DNA from: Panulirus ornatus
Taxonomy: Eukaryota; Arthropoda; Malacostraca; Decapoda; Palinuridae
Length of the DNA stretch: 64,000 bases
Direction of reading: 5' to 3'
Assembly (NCBI RefSeq): GCF_036320965.1
Contig: NC_092242.1
Location: 62,918,520 to 62,982,519, forward strand
The position numbers were made by a program, and so were the translations under genes. The notes under the pieces were generated by a model. That model was not told the DNA's origin, did no database searches, and saw nothing but the letters and a program-made list of their open reading frames with translations. Shown here in pieces: positions 1 through 11,879 of this stretch (position 1 is its first letter; every line of letters starts with the position of its first letter).

Positions 1-664
1 CAGGTACACGCAAGTCCTCCCAAATCCACCACAGACCATGCTCCTCGTACGGACCCAAGTGGTCCGTCGGTGTTTCCACTCCCTTGTTATTTCCTGGTGC
101 TCTTCCTCTCCTCCCTTGGGACCAGTGCGGTCCCGTTTGCTCGTGTTCGTTCAGCATTCTTAAGAGACGTGTGAGGCAACTGTTGTTGGATGAAGCATGT
201 TGGAGAAGGGTGTTTGAACGTAATTATGGTCTCTTGTTTACCTATAGTCACCGAAGCCCTGAAGGCTGCAGTGAACAAGGCCCTGGACCCTTCAGTGACT
301 AGGGCCCTCTCTCTCTGCCCGCCCCCTCCCTGTTACAGGTGTCTTCCTTGACCCCTGCCAGAGAAACGAGTCTTCGAGAGTGTACCCATTAAAAGTGACT
401 TGTATACTGAGGCTCACATGCCAAGACACGCGCACCTGGAGAGGGTGTGGGGGAGCAGTGTCTGGTTGGGGCAGCAATTCACTCTCGGTTTAAGAAAAAA
501 AAAAGAAAAACATGTAAGACTCCCAGACACATATACACCACTCGGGTCAAATCAATCATTCCACGCGCAGTAAAGCCCCATTTGACCCTCCTTAACACAG
601 GAGTTTCAGACAGTTTGCCCCGCCGGTACGCACACACACAAAGATCCGCTTTCTTCTTTCTTTC
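1..664. other. unassigned unique sequence
   Basis: No repeat, RNA gene or convincing coding frame is visible. Short open frames on both strands overlap each other and show no recognisable domain. Confidence 0.6.
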
Positions 665-764
665 TTCTATCCTTTTTCGTTAACCACAAATCGGATTCCG
701 TGTGTGTGTAAGTGTTCGGATGGGGGTTGGGGGAGGGGGGTGGGTGGAGGCTTGTGTTCCTGGG

Positions 765-840
765 ACGGAGGAGGGAGGAGGAGGAGGAGGAGGAGGAGGA
801 GGAGGGAGGAGGAGGAAGGAGGAGGAAGAGGAGGGTGGGT
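765..840. repeat. (GGA)n purine-rich repeat
   Basis: Imperfect GGA/GAA trinucleotide run, almost pure purine on the plus strand. Confidence 0.95.
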
Positions 841-934
841 TGGATTTGCGGGGCTGAGGTCTGGCGGGATTTTAGCTTTCAGGGAATGGATGACTTTCAA
901 GACCAACCCCCCCCCACACCCCTCACCCCCTTGA

Positions 935-1320
935 CTATACGGACCTTTGAAACACGACGGTACGTACGACCCTTGATGCACGACGGTACGGCCCTTGAAA
1001 CACGACGGTACGACCCTTGAAGCACGACGGTACGATCCTTGAAACACGACGGTGCGTATGACCCTTGAAGCACAACGGTACGTACGACCCTTGAAACACG
1101 ACGGCACGACCCTTGAAGCACGACGGTACGTACGACCCTTGAAACACGACGGTACGACCCTTGAAGCACGACGGTACGACCCTTGAAACACGACGGTACG
1201 ACCCTTGAAACACGACGGTACGACCCTTGAAACACGACTGTACGACCCTTGAAGCACGACGGCACTACCCTTGAAACACGACTGTACGACCCTTGGAACA
1301 CGACGGTACGACCTTTTAGT
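935..1320 (-). repeat. 22-bp minisatellite, reverse orientation
   Basis: About 17 units carrying CCCTTGAAACACGACGGTAC, with A/G variation (GAAACAC or GAAGCAC). Some units carry an extra GTAC, giving about 26 bp. It is the reverse complement of the 21-bp family at 11.9 and 17.1 kb, with one additional A. Because 22 is not a multiple of 3, the three frames interleave and give a false 22-residue peptide repeat on the minus strand. It forms the left arm of a composite element whose centre lies at 1322-1361. Confidence 0.95.
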
Positions 1321-1321
1321 G

Positions 1322-1425
1322 CGACCCTTGGGTATGATGAAGTCCTCATACCCAAGGGTCGTACCGTCGTGCTCGAGGATGGCCCTGCCGTGCTCAGTGC
1401 TCGTTCCTGCCGTGCCCATGCGGTA
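1322..1425 (+). repeat. inverted junction and right arm of composite repeat
   Basis: Positions 1322-1337 (CGACCCTTGGGTATGA) and 1346-1361 are a perfect 16-bp inverted repeat with an 8-bp loop. The minisatellite orientation flips here: to the left units read as reverse, to the right a forward unit (GTACCGTCGTGCTCGAGG) begins, followed by degenerate CGTGCTC-containing remnants to about 1425. Confidence 0.85.
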
Positions 1426-1623
1426 AAGACATTAGCTGATTAAATCGTATTGTTCCACTTCGCTGGTTGTGGAGGTGAGGGCCTGAGGGGTGAGAGGGGT
1501 GTTTGGGTCTGCCTGGCCTGGTCTGGCTGAGGGAGAGGGAGCCATGGTCGGTTGGTATGGAGAACCTCGGAGGTTAGGTATGTATTGTGTGTGTGTGTGG
1601 GCTGCCTGGCAACCACCGCCTGG

Positions 1624-1626
<3 letters not shown>

Positions 1627-1691
<65 letters not shown>
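1627..1691. repeat. (GA)n microsatellite
   Basis: Uninterrupted GA run of about 65 bp. Confidence 0.98.
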
Positions 1692-1694
<3 letters not shown>

Positions 1695-1730
1695 TATTGT
1701 ATTGGTGTGAAGACCTGGACCACGGACCAC

Positions 1731-1806
1731 TGACTTACCTACTTACCTACCTACCTACTTACCCACTGACTTACCTACTTACCAGCTTACTTACTTCCTT
1801 ACTTAC
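1731..1806. repeat. ACTT/ACCT tetranucleotide repeat
   Basis: Mixed TTACC/CTTA tetranucleotide units, imperfect. Confidence 0.9.
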
Positions 1807-1840
1807 ATTCCACTTGCTATATACCGTTTGGGGAAGACGC

Positions 1841-1869
1841 TGTGTGTGTGTGTGTGTGTGTGTGTGTGT
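1841..1869. repeat. (TG)n microsatellite
   Basis: Pure TG run. Confidence 0.97.
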
Positions 1870-3102
1870 CGTCTAAGGTTGTTGTGGGTAATAGCAGAGG
1901 TGATAAGACAGGAGGAGGGAAGAGGGGGGTGAGGGTTGGGGGGTGGCCATCATGGCCGTCTGTGTTTGCTGTGTGGAAAATATATTAACTTCTTCAGGAG
2001 GGAACTGCAGGATATTATGGTGAGTGTTGGAGTGGACGTACCTCTACGAGACGCGAGCAGGTATGAGGTAAATATTTGAGCAGGTTTGAGTGCTTCTCTT
2101 TGACGATCGTTTAACTACCTTGTAATGTAATTGGCTCCCGTGAATTGCTGGGGAAAGGAGGATTTGGGGAGTACGAGGAGGGATGGAGGGAGTTGGTGGT
2201 GGTGGAGGTGGTAGTTGTGGTGGAGAGTGTTAGCATTGGAGGGTGGTTGTGGTGGGGAGGGAGAGAGAGAAAGGGAGGGAGTGTTGGAGTGAGACAGGAG
2301 TTCAGGAGATCTGGTTGAGTAGAAGTCATTTTTTATTTCATTTTGTTTTCAAGATGGGACAACCTGCCCACCCTTGGCTGACAGGATAAGCTCGCGATCT
2401 ATCAACGCCGAGGACACCAGTTCGAACCGAGGGCCAATGTTGCCTTTATTAGGACCAGTCCTTCCTCGCGGCTCGTGTAGTGTCAGGGCTCAGGGATGGA
2501 TACGATCAGGGAGTCCCCACACATCAGGGGCGGCCCGCCCCCCAGGTCCTTCCTACACCACCTTTATCCCATGGACGGAACATTCCAGGGAAGAACCAAG
2601 AATAATTTGACTCAGATCCCTGGAATAATTAGGACATGGAAATTCCAGGGAATAATAATCAGGAGGATGAAGGATGGCGATGCATCACACCCTCAGGGTA
2701 GCGAGGATCGTCGCTCTTGACGAAGAAGGGGAGGGAGAAGAAGTGTGTGTGTGTGTGGGACGCTATCTCTTGTCTGGGAATTAAAACAGTTCCAACCCCA
2801 CCTTACCTGGAGGAGGAGGAGGAGGAGAAAGGGTGGAACGTGTAGTGACAGCATTAGAATTAGTTCCACACATCGTCAGGAGAATTTAACCATGGCATAG
2901 AATTTGTCGATTCAATTTTTACGAGGTCGGGGGAAACCTGATGCATATACGTATGTATTTTTTTTTTTTCGTGATGTATTATGATTTTTTTTTCCGCTCG
3001 TTTGTATTGGAAATGAAATCGGATGAGTAGAACGTTCATAGCGGGTGTGTTTTTGTGTGTGTGTGTTCGACCCGCGGAAATGTGAGAGATTAGTTGGGGA
3101 GC

Positions 3103-3110
<8 letters not shown>
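1870..3110. other. mostly unassigned sequence, one tRNA-like relic
   Basis: G-rich, GGA- and GTG-rich stretches alternate with AT-rich sequence. At 2378-2435 a GGCTGACAGGATAAGC head followed 40 bp later by AGTTCGAACC resembles pol III A and B boxes, but no cloverleaf can be folded by eye, so at most it is a decayed tRNA-derived SINE head. Nothing else is recognisable. Confidence 0.4.

Positions 3111-3111
<1 letters not shown>

Positions 3112-3151
<40 letters not shown>
3112..3151. repeat. (GT)n microsatellite
   Basis: GT run with one TT interruption at its left end. Confidence 0.97.
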
Positions 3152-3156
<5 letters not shown>

Positions 3157-3229
3157 CGTCGTTAAGTGTGGGCGTGGCTGTTGTTATGTGAGGGCAGGAC
3201 GATGTTTGAAGTGTGGGTGGGACTGTGTT

Positions 3230-3600
3230 AAAATGTGGGCGGGGCTGTGTGTATTTGTGGGCGGGGCTGTGTAATAGTGTTGGCGGTATATTGTTAAGGG
3301 TCGGACTCTGTTGAAATGTAGGGGGGGGGGGGGGCTTTGTATTAGTATAAGCTGGATATGGTTAACTGTGGGCTGGGCTATGTATTACTGCGGGCGGGAT
3401 GTGGTTAACTGTGGGCGGGGCTATGTATTACTGTGGGCGGGATGTGGTTAACTGTGGGCGGGGCTATGTATTGGTAAAGGCGGGATGTGGTTAACTGTGG
3501 GCGGGGCTATGTATTACTGCGGGCGGGATGTGGTTAACTGTGGGAGGGGCTGTGTATTACTGTGGGCGGGATGTAGTTAACTGTAGGCGGGGCCATGAGT
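3230..3600. repeat. 43-bp minisatellite
   Basis: Units start GTGGGCGGGGCTATGTATTA and continue through GCGGGATGTGGTTAACT. Exact 43-bp spacing holds for starts at 3368, 3411 and 3454. The left part (3230-3340) is a diverged edge containing a G-run at about 3321-3334. The GGGCGGGG boxes resemble GC boxes but are a consequence of the repeat. Confidence 0.95.
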
Positions 3601-3895
3601 GTAGGCGGTGTTCGGTCATGTGTTCGTAGCTCACTGAAGACACATGTGGGCATCCGTAACTTCATGTCCTCTCCCTTTCCCTCGGCAACTAGTCCTCCGT
3701 CCCTCCCTCCAGACCGGCTACTCCCCCCACCCTATTCTGCCCTGAACCCTCGCCACACAACTCTCCCCTCCACCACCACCCGACCACCTACCCCCCTTCC
3801 TCTTTTTTCCCCTTGGCTGAGTCAACCTGTATAAACAAATATGAGGCGCCCAGATTTGATTACGCGAGTGACTTTTGTGCCTCCAGCGGCACACG

Positions 3896-3896
3896 C

Positions 3897-3959
<63 letters not shown>
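3896..3959. repeat. (TG)n microsatellite
   Basis: TG run of about 64 bp with one TATG interruption. Confidence 0.98.
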
Positions 3960-3962
<3 letters not shown>

Positions 3963-4840
3963 GTTGGTAGACGTCCTTTGTACACATATGAACCGGTACT
4001 GTGAGAGAACGTTCCTCCTTCGTTAGTAGCCACACGTGCTGTGATACCCGGTGTTTGTGTCCTGTCTGGTCCCGTGTTCTCGAGGCGCTTCCTGCTGGAG
4101 TGTGTTGGGTTGGGTCGAGGCCGCACGTACGTCTGACACATCAGGTGTAGGCCTGCGCACCTCGGTTAGTCTCGAGGATATGTACATGGCCCCCCACTTT
4201 GAACCATGCCACGAACCCCTCTAACCTCTTCCCACAAGGCCCATACCTGCAGTCAACAATACAAGAAAATCGACCATAGACACCTCTCGACCCACCTCGT
4301 CATTATACCTGGACGTCAGAATTGTGTATAATCTTGCCATTTTCTTCTCCTTCTTCCGTCGCTGTCGTGAGAGGGGGGGCTGATGGCGTCTCGCGACCCG
4401 TTCAGTCGCTCGGCATCTCGTAACGACTGGAGATGGTGACGCACCGCGTCGAGAAAGATCGCATAATGAGGGACCGAAGCGTCCTTCTACATGTTGCCGG
4501 GTTCTCATGCTTCATGTATATACATTGGGTTCCCTTCGGCCCGTGGGAGAGATGTGGGTCCGGTCATCTCTGTGTGTGTGCCCGTCTTGCGGGACGGGTT
4601 ACATACACCTCCTCCTGTCTTTGCACCCGTCCAGGAGAACCACAAAGGGGGGAGGGGCGGGCGGGAGGGGCGCCGCCCCCCCAGGAGAAATGCCTCTTAT
4701 TTGCACCTTCCCTCATTTGCATAATTACTCATTACTGCTCAGCTGATTAGTTGAACGTTTTTATCCTTCGTCCTGTGGGAGTAGATAGCTAGTCGGCTGC
4801 TCGGCCTCAACCCATTTTAAGATAGCAGGTCTCCGACGGG
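3960..4840. other. unassigned sequence
   Basis: No repeat family or coding exon recognised. Frames open on both strands are short and domain-free. Confidence 0.5.
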
Positions 4841-4842
4841 CT

Positions 4843-5060
4843 CTAACACTGAGGGATTCCCACATGACCAAGTGGATTCACAAACGATGAGGGATTATAA
4901 ACATGGAGAGATTTCCCGTGTGACTTGAAGGATTCTAACGTCGAGGGATTCTCATGTAACTCCTTAAGGATTCTAACATTCAAGGACTCCAACGTGACCC
5001 TGAAGGATTCTAACAGCCAGGGATTCTCATATGACCCTGAAGTTATTCTAGCATTAAGGG
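4843..5060. repeat. degenerate 37-38-bp minisatellite
   Basis: GATTCTAAC recurs at 4931, 4969 and 5006. Each unit also contains a half-repeat (GGATTCTCAT), so the ancestral unit may be about 19 bp. The left third is strongly diverged. Confidence 0.75.
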
Positions 5061-5794
5061 ACAAGGTTTGTTCTAAGCGTCAGTTTGGTGTTGATGGTCC
5101 ACGTGACGTCCTCGCGTGTGGAAGGCCCAGTGTTGGAACATGATGGATGTTGATGATGTGGTCGCCACACTGCCCTGCTGGTGTGGACTTTAAACCTCGA
5201 TGTTTCTGATTGTTTAGGGAAGGAGTATTGTTCCCTGGCCTCCCAGGTCTGCCGGCCAAGGCAGAGGCGCAGGGGGGCGCCCGCCCACTTCTCCAAGTCT
5301 CGCTCCGCTGTAGACAGCGTTCCAGCATGACAATATTGACAGTACAAATCCCGTCTACAGGGTTGCCTTGTCTGGTGAGTTTGCTCGTCAACAAAAGCCA
5401 AGTGATTAATGTATCAGCCAGAACAGAGTAAACACGCGCGACTTGACGGGATTTTCTACATTCTTTTCTAATCTTTTTTTTTTTCTCTTTTTTATCTTTT
5501 CATCTTTTTTCTTAAAGATGAACTCGACTGGCGGCTCCGTCGCGTCACTGCGAAGCTGAAGCGTCCCTTGAAATTTCAAGGTCAGCTACAACAGTAGCAG
5601 CAATAATACAGCGAGAGACATCTATTTTTTTTTTTGGTTGTTGTTGTTGTATGAACTTAAGGTTCTGGATTGACCTTGGAGGGGAGGGATGGATGGTGGA
5701 TTTGGGGGAGGTTTGGAGCGTCCTGGAAGGGTCGAGATTTCCATGAGAAGGTCCGGGACATTCAGCTGTTTTGTGTATTTGATCCGCATCCCTA

Positions 5795-5795
<1 letters not shown>

Positions 5796-5864
<69 letters not shown>
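5796..5864. repeat. (CA)n microsatellite
   Basis: Pure CA run of about 69 bp. Confidence 0.98.
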
Positions 5865-5866
<2 letters not shown>

Positions 5867-6215
5867 GTACACGTACATAACGCGCTGCCTTGCCCAGCGT
5901 CACCAGGATGACACAATCACAACCCCATTATCCGGGGTGGGTTGTGGTGGGTTGTGAGGAGGAGGGAGCCACCTCCACCATGGGTGTACACAGGTCCGCG
6001 CACCGTGAGTCACACAGGCCGGTATATTGAAGCCTCCACCTCTGAAGATTTTAATTACAAGCCGAGCTGCCCGACGACCGGTAAATGTTATTAAAAGCCG
6101 AGCCAAACTTGGGCTCATACCACTGCCTCACTTATGATGATGATGATGATAATGGTTTTATTTAAGGTTATACTTAGGATTACTGAAGTAATTATAGTAG
6201 TTGTAGTGATTGTTC

Positions 6216-6430
<215 letters not shown>

Positions 6431-6847
6431 TCCCTGAATGCCCATTATGATGATAATAACATTGTTGGTAATATCATTTATAATGATAATTGATAGTAAT
6501 GGTAAGTGTTAATGATAATTTTGATAATGATTATGATGTAAATAGATGTAATAAATAGATAATATATTAATGATAATGATTATGATAATGATAACGGCGT
6601 ATTGAACTTAATGCAGCCCAAAATACACATGGCGTACATAGACAGTGGCGCTGTATGCAGTGGTGTGCATGTTGGACATTGAAGTATTCAGTCGTATACC
6701 GGATGTTGAGGAGCCCTTGTGTTGAGAGTGTTGGAGGAGGGTAGTGAGGTGTGTCGTGGGTGTTGCAGGGTAGGTGTTTCTTTCCATCTGTTCATGTGAG
6801 CCGTGTGATCCATAACAGCCAGGTGCACCCAGCTAGGTGTGCATTTC

Positions 6848-7112
6848 CGGTGGCGTTGGAGGCAGCAGTGTTGGTGTTGTAGTTCTGGTGGCGTTGGAGG
6901 CAGCAGTGTTGGTGTTGTAGTTCTGGTGGTGTTGGAGGCAGCAGTGTTGGTGTTGTAGTTCTGGTGGCGTTGGAGGCAGCAGTGTTGGTGTTGTAGTTCT
7001 GGTGGTGTTGGAGGCAGCAGTGTTGGTGTTTTAGTTCTGGTGGTGTTGGAGGTAGCAGTGTTGGTGTTTTAGTTCTGGTGGTGTTGGAGGCAGCAGTGTT
7101 GGTGGTGGAGCC
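6848..7112. repeat. 38-bp minisatellite
   Basis: GTTCTGGTGG begins units at 6882, 6920 and 6958 (exact 38-bp steps). About seven copies. Units differ at GGC/GGT and GTAG/TTAG positions. Confidence 0.95.
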
Positions 7113-7243
7113 CTGCTCGAGCGGTGTTGGAGGGCCGTCGTTAGATGATGCACCCACAACCTGCCCTTTGGGTCCGACGGTCACCGTGTGTCACCAGCCA
7201 AGTGTTGACTGGAGGGATAACGTATTCAACCCTACGTACTGGA

Positions 7244-7268
7244 TGTGTGTGTGTGTGTGTGTGTGTGT
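7244..7268. repeat. (GT)n microsatellite
   Basis: Pure GT run. Confidence 0.97.
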
Positions 7269-7456
7269 ATCAGGTGCTCACTCTGGCATGTGTCGTGGGG
7301 TGGAGGGGGCAGCAGACGGCGGGACCGACTCTGCTGCTGAGCCTTATTTGGGAGATGTGTGGACGTACATGTAGATGACGGACCCCCCCTGTTGCCTGTC
7401 TCGACATATCCGGAAGGACCTGTGTTCTCGTAGGTCCTCGCATCGCATCCTTTTAT

Positions 7457-7580
7457 TGTTTTCATACAGTTGTTCGAATTTTCCTTCGGTAGTGGTACTT
7501 GCGTCTCCTTGGCTTAACGTATTCCACGTGTTCGTTACTCTCTTGCTGAAGCAATGCCTCCTCACGTCCCTTCGTACACT
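7457..7580 (-). pseudogene. non-LTR reverse-transcriptase C-terminal relic
   Basis: The minus strand reads RRDVRRHCFSKRVTNTWNTL followed by SQGDASTTTEGKFEQLYE. This fits the pattern R-x-x-F-F-S-x-R-V-V-x-x-W-N-x-L...F+xxL that ends the RT polypeptide in CR1/Jockey-type elements and in many decapod repeats (family pattern recalled, not searched). The frame is open over 94 residues but no RT catalytic motif is nearby, so this is a 5'-truncated fossil. The alternative is a chance frame. Confidence 0.45.
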
Positions 7581-7953
7581 TCGCACACGTCCCTCCGTAT
7601 ACATTTTCTTCACGAGGTGCCCGTACATTTACTCACGTCCCTCCGTACATTTCCTCACGTAGCTCCAGCAATTCTCTTCCTTGGCTCCCAGTTACGCCCT
7701 CTTGTTCTGGGTAGCCTTTACACTTCCTGGCTTCTTAGGAATTCATATGTAGTTATCAAGTCTTCCCCCCTCACTCCTCGCTCTTAAAGTGGGCAGATTG
7801 TGGGCTCCCCTCTGCTACCCCCCCACCTCATTCCAGTCGGATCTGCTGCCATTCTCATTGAGTTTCTTGGGACGTGTATGGTTCCCAGGGTGGGGGCATG
7901 GGAGACCAGACTGCTCGTCCGATCTTTTACGTGGACCAGAAACTGGTGGTCTG

Positions 7954-7956
<3 letters not shown>

Positions 7957-7998
<42 letters not shown>
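7957..7998. repeat. (CA)n microsatellite
   Basis: Pure CA run of 42 bp. Its right edge abuts a minus-strand frame reading GVPQGSV (7996-8016), discussed as a finding. Confidence 0.98.
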
Positions 7999-8000
<2 letters not shown>

Positions 8001-8019
8001 AACCCTGAGGGACCCCAAC

Positions 8020-9040
<1,021 letters not shown>

Positions 9041-9147
9041 GGGAAAAAAGAAATATAGATTCGATTTTTTTTTTGCATGACGGGGATGAACCACGAAGAT
9101 GTACACAGGTGTTTTAGAAGTTATGAAAGTTCCAGGAGGCATATCGG

Positions 9148-9150
<3 letters not shown>

Positions 9151-9194
<44 letters not shown>
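9151..9194. repeat. (GA)n microsatellite
   Basis: Pure GA run. Confidence 0.98.
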
Positions 9195-9196
<2 letters not shown>

Positions 9197-9418
9197 AAGG
9201 CTTCGAGCCCTCCGCTCCCCCTCCTCCCCCCCCCCCTCCCTCATCTCGTTTTTGGTGGACCATAAAGAACAGAGGGAAGGGGAAACTTGGCTAATTGCTG
9301 CCAGCCTTGATGGAACGGAGGACCCCGACTTCACGTAAGGTGGCGGACCAGATGCGGACATTGATCAGTGTGTTTTCTAAGTGCTGGGTCGCTCAGGTGT
9401 TCAGACTACAGTGAGCGA

Positions 9419-9450
<32 letters not shown>
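9419..9450. repeat. (ATG)n microsatellite
   Basis: About ten ATG/GAT trinucleotides, continuing with degenerate GAT units to about 9515. Confidence 0.95.
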
Positions 9451-9453
<3 letters not shown>

Positions 9454-9550
9454 CACAAGGTGGGGATGGTGATGATGACGAAGCGAGGATGGTGATGCCA
9501 GACGCTGTTGATGGTGAGGGGTCTGGTGGTGTCCCCCTGGTCACCGTGAC

Positions 9551-9836
9551 GTGTCCTGGTGGCCGTGTCTTTCATGTGTCCTGGCCCCTTGCCTTCACGT
9601 GTCCTGGTCCCCGGGCTCCACGTGTCCTGGCCCCTGGCCTTCACGTGTCATGGTCCCCGGGCTCCACGTGTCCTGGCGCCGGGCTCCACGTGTCCTGGCG
9701 CCGGGCTCCACGGGTCCTGGTCCCTGGCCTTCACGTGTCCTAGCCCCGGGCTCCGCGTGTCCTGGCCCCGGGCTCCACGTGTCCTGGCCCCGGGCTCCAC
9801 GTGTCCTGGCCCCGGGCTCCACGTGTCCTGGCCCAG
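9551..9836. repeat. 22-bp minisatellite
   Basis: Units contain CACGTGTCCTGGCCCCGGGC. The left half alternates with a variant (CCTGGCCTTCACGTGTC), giving dimer-like spacing. The right half is nearly pure 22-bp tandem. GC-rich, with CACGTG in each unit. Confidence 0.95.
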
Positions 9837-10366
9837 GTATTAAGCGTCTCTAATGACGTTCCTGCTTCACAGCAACATTACCCTGTGCCATTTTCCTTTC
9901 TATATAAGCCATTATCTGGATGACCTCCCCCTTCTCAACACCCCATCCTGACCCCCTCCACACGACCTACCAGGTCACAGCCTCCCTTCCCTGGCTACCT
10001 TTGAAAGTCATTCCTGTCCCTATGACCTTATCAGATGCCTTCCGAAATGGTGGTGGAGGAGGAGGAGGAGGCGGGTTCGAAATTGGTTCATGTGTTTGTT
10101 TCCCTATTTGTAGTGTCATCGTTGAATGACAACGGACATATTCATGTTAGATTTCCTGTTAGGTTTCAGGAGAGAGCTTTGGGGCTGGGGTTACATCACC
10201 ATCTTGGTTGTGTTCAGGTAAGGCAAGCGGCTCAGACAGACTGTGTGGTTGTGACTGGAAAGTCGATTGCCTGAACTGTGGTCAGTTACATACATACTTG
10301 CCTTACAGGTCGAGTGGCGGTTTTCGTCCAGTTATGCAACGTGAACAAAGGCTTGGACGGTTCGTG

Positions 10367-10615
10367 ATAGTGGTAGTGGTAATAGTGGTAGTGGTAATAG
10401 TGGTGGTGGTGGTAATGGTGGTGGTGGTGGTAGTGGTGATGGTGGTAATGGTGGTAGTGATAGAAGTGGCGGTCATGTTCGTAAGGGTAATGGTGGTAGC
10501 AGTGGTGGTGGTGGTAGTGGTAGCAGTGGTGTTAATGGTAGTGGTGGTGGTGGTGGTAGTGGTGGTAGCAGTGTTGGTAGTGGTGGTAAGGGTGGTGTCA
10601 GTGGTGGTGGTGGAG
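10367..10615. repeat. imperfect (GGT/AGT)n repeat
   Basis: Long GTGGTAGTGGTAATGG-type trinucleotide tract with frequent substitutions. It produces poly-Val/Thr spurious frames. Confidence 0.95.
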
Positions 10616-10790
10616 ACAGCCACGTCCCTCTGGCTCACTGATGTCGGCCGGTGTACACAGTCGTTGTTGCACACGTCCTCCTCTGTGTCACCAGGTTCCC
10701 GGGAACGTAACCCTCCCCCCCCTCTCCCCATACCACCACCGCCCGTTTTTTGTTCGGTTTTGTTTTGTTTATGTTTTTCTTTTTTTTTTT

Positions 10791-10792
<2 letters not shown>

Positions 10793-10831
<39 letters not shown>
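10793..10831. repeat. (GT)n microsatellite
   Basis: GT run preceded by a T-run. Confidence 0.98.
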
Positions 10832-10832
<1 letters not shown>

Positions 10833-10921
10833 AGCCTTTCAAGATTTCGCTGAACTGGTCTCTTGTGTTCAGTGTAGGTAGAGCCCTGTCGCACTAGGGG
10901 GGGGGGGTGGCTGATCAATCT

Positions 10922-10922
<1 letters not shown>

Positions 10923-10982
<60 letters not shown>
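10923..10982. repeat. (GA)n microsatellite
   Basis: Pure GA run of 60 bp, preceded by a G9 tract at about 10900. Confidence 0.98.
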
Positions 10983-10984
<2 letters not shown>

Positions 10985-11282
10985 GCTAGGGGTATACCTT
11001 CAATAGACAGGAGGGGCTAGGGAGGAGGGGAGGGGGAAAAGGTGGAGGGGACCTTCGTGGGGTCGGACAGGGAGGGTTTGAGGAGGAGGGAGGAGGAGGA
11101 GGAGGAGGAGGGAGGAGGGACGATTTTATGGGGCAGTGATGTTGTGGGGGGGAGGAGGAGGGGAGGAGAGGGTGTGTGTGTGGGGGAAGGGGTTGAGACA
11201 AATGATGGAGGACGCTCTCCGGCGAGTACATTGTGGATAGGTTGTGATTGTATGGGGTCGGTGGCGCGGCAGACATTGGTAG

Positions 11283-11323
11283 ATGTAGGGGGCGCGGGCG
11301 GGGGCGCGGGCGGGGGCGCGGGA
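11283..11323. repeat. GC-rich 12-bp repeat
   Basis: Three copies of GCGCGGGCGGGG. Runs of 3-5 G make it a possible quadruplex former. Confidence 0.85.
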
Positions 11324-11410
11324 CGATGATGGTTGTAGTATTGGGGTCACGCGGACAATGTGTGATGATGGCGTGTGTTGTTATGACGGTGAGAGTCGTC
11401 GTCTTCATTA

Positions 11411-11503
11411 CGATGATGATAATGATGATGATGATGATAGTGATGATGATGATGATGATAATGATAATGATGATGATAATGATAATGATGATGATGATGA
11501 TAA
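11411..11503. repeat. (GAT)n microsatellite
   Basis: GATGATAAT-type trinucleotide run with AAT and GTG variants. Confidence 0.97.
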
Positions 11504-11570
11504 TACAGCCATTCATTAGATTAACTGATATACGGAGGAAGATTCAAGCAGTGTAGGAGACAGTAGCATT

Positions 11571-11572
<2 letters not shown>

Positions 11573-11637
<65 letters not shown>
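11573..11637. repeat. (GA)n microsatellite
   Basis: Pure GA run of 65 bp. Confidence 0.98.
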
Positions 11638-11639
<2 letters not shown>

Positions 11640-11879
11640 TGTCTTTACACCGTCATTAGGCAACAGTTGGTGATAGTCACAGTGGTAGGGATGTGGCATC
11701 CATTTGAGGTGGGACAGACTCGTCCATGTGGTTTGTGGTGGCCCGAACTGCAAACTCGGGGACGAGGGATCGCAAGTGGCAGGAGGTTGACGGTGGCGGG
11801 GTGAATAGTGTGGCAAGTTCTTCCCGTAGTCTCGAACTGAAGTCCAGATGATGGTTGGACAAAGTCGGGCTGAAACTCA

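Noticed and set aside
3368..3600. Cluster of GGGCGGGG boxes as an Sp1-like promoter
   Set aside because: They are part of the 43-bp tandem unit, and no transcription start or gene lies downstream.
5218..5374. 157-nt segment between TTTAG and GTGAGT as an exon
   Set aside because: The acceptor tract is weak and the frame that stays open to the donor (GLPGLPAKAEAQGGARPLLQ) is not convincing; kept only as a mention beside the micro-exon finding.
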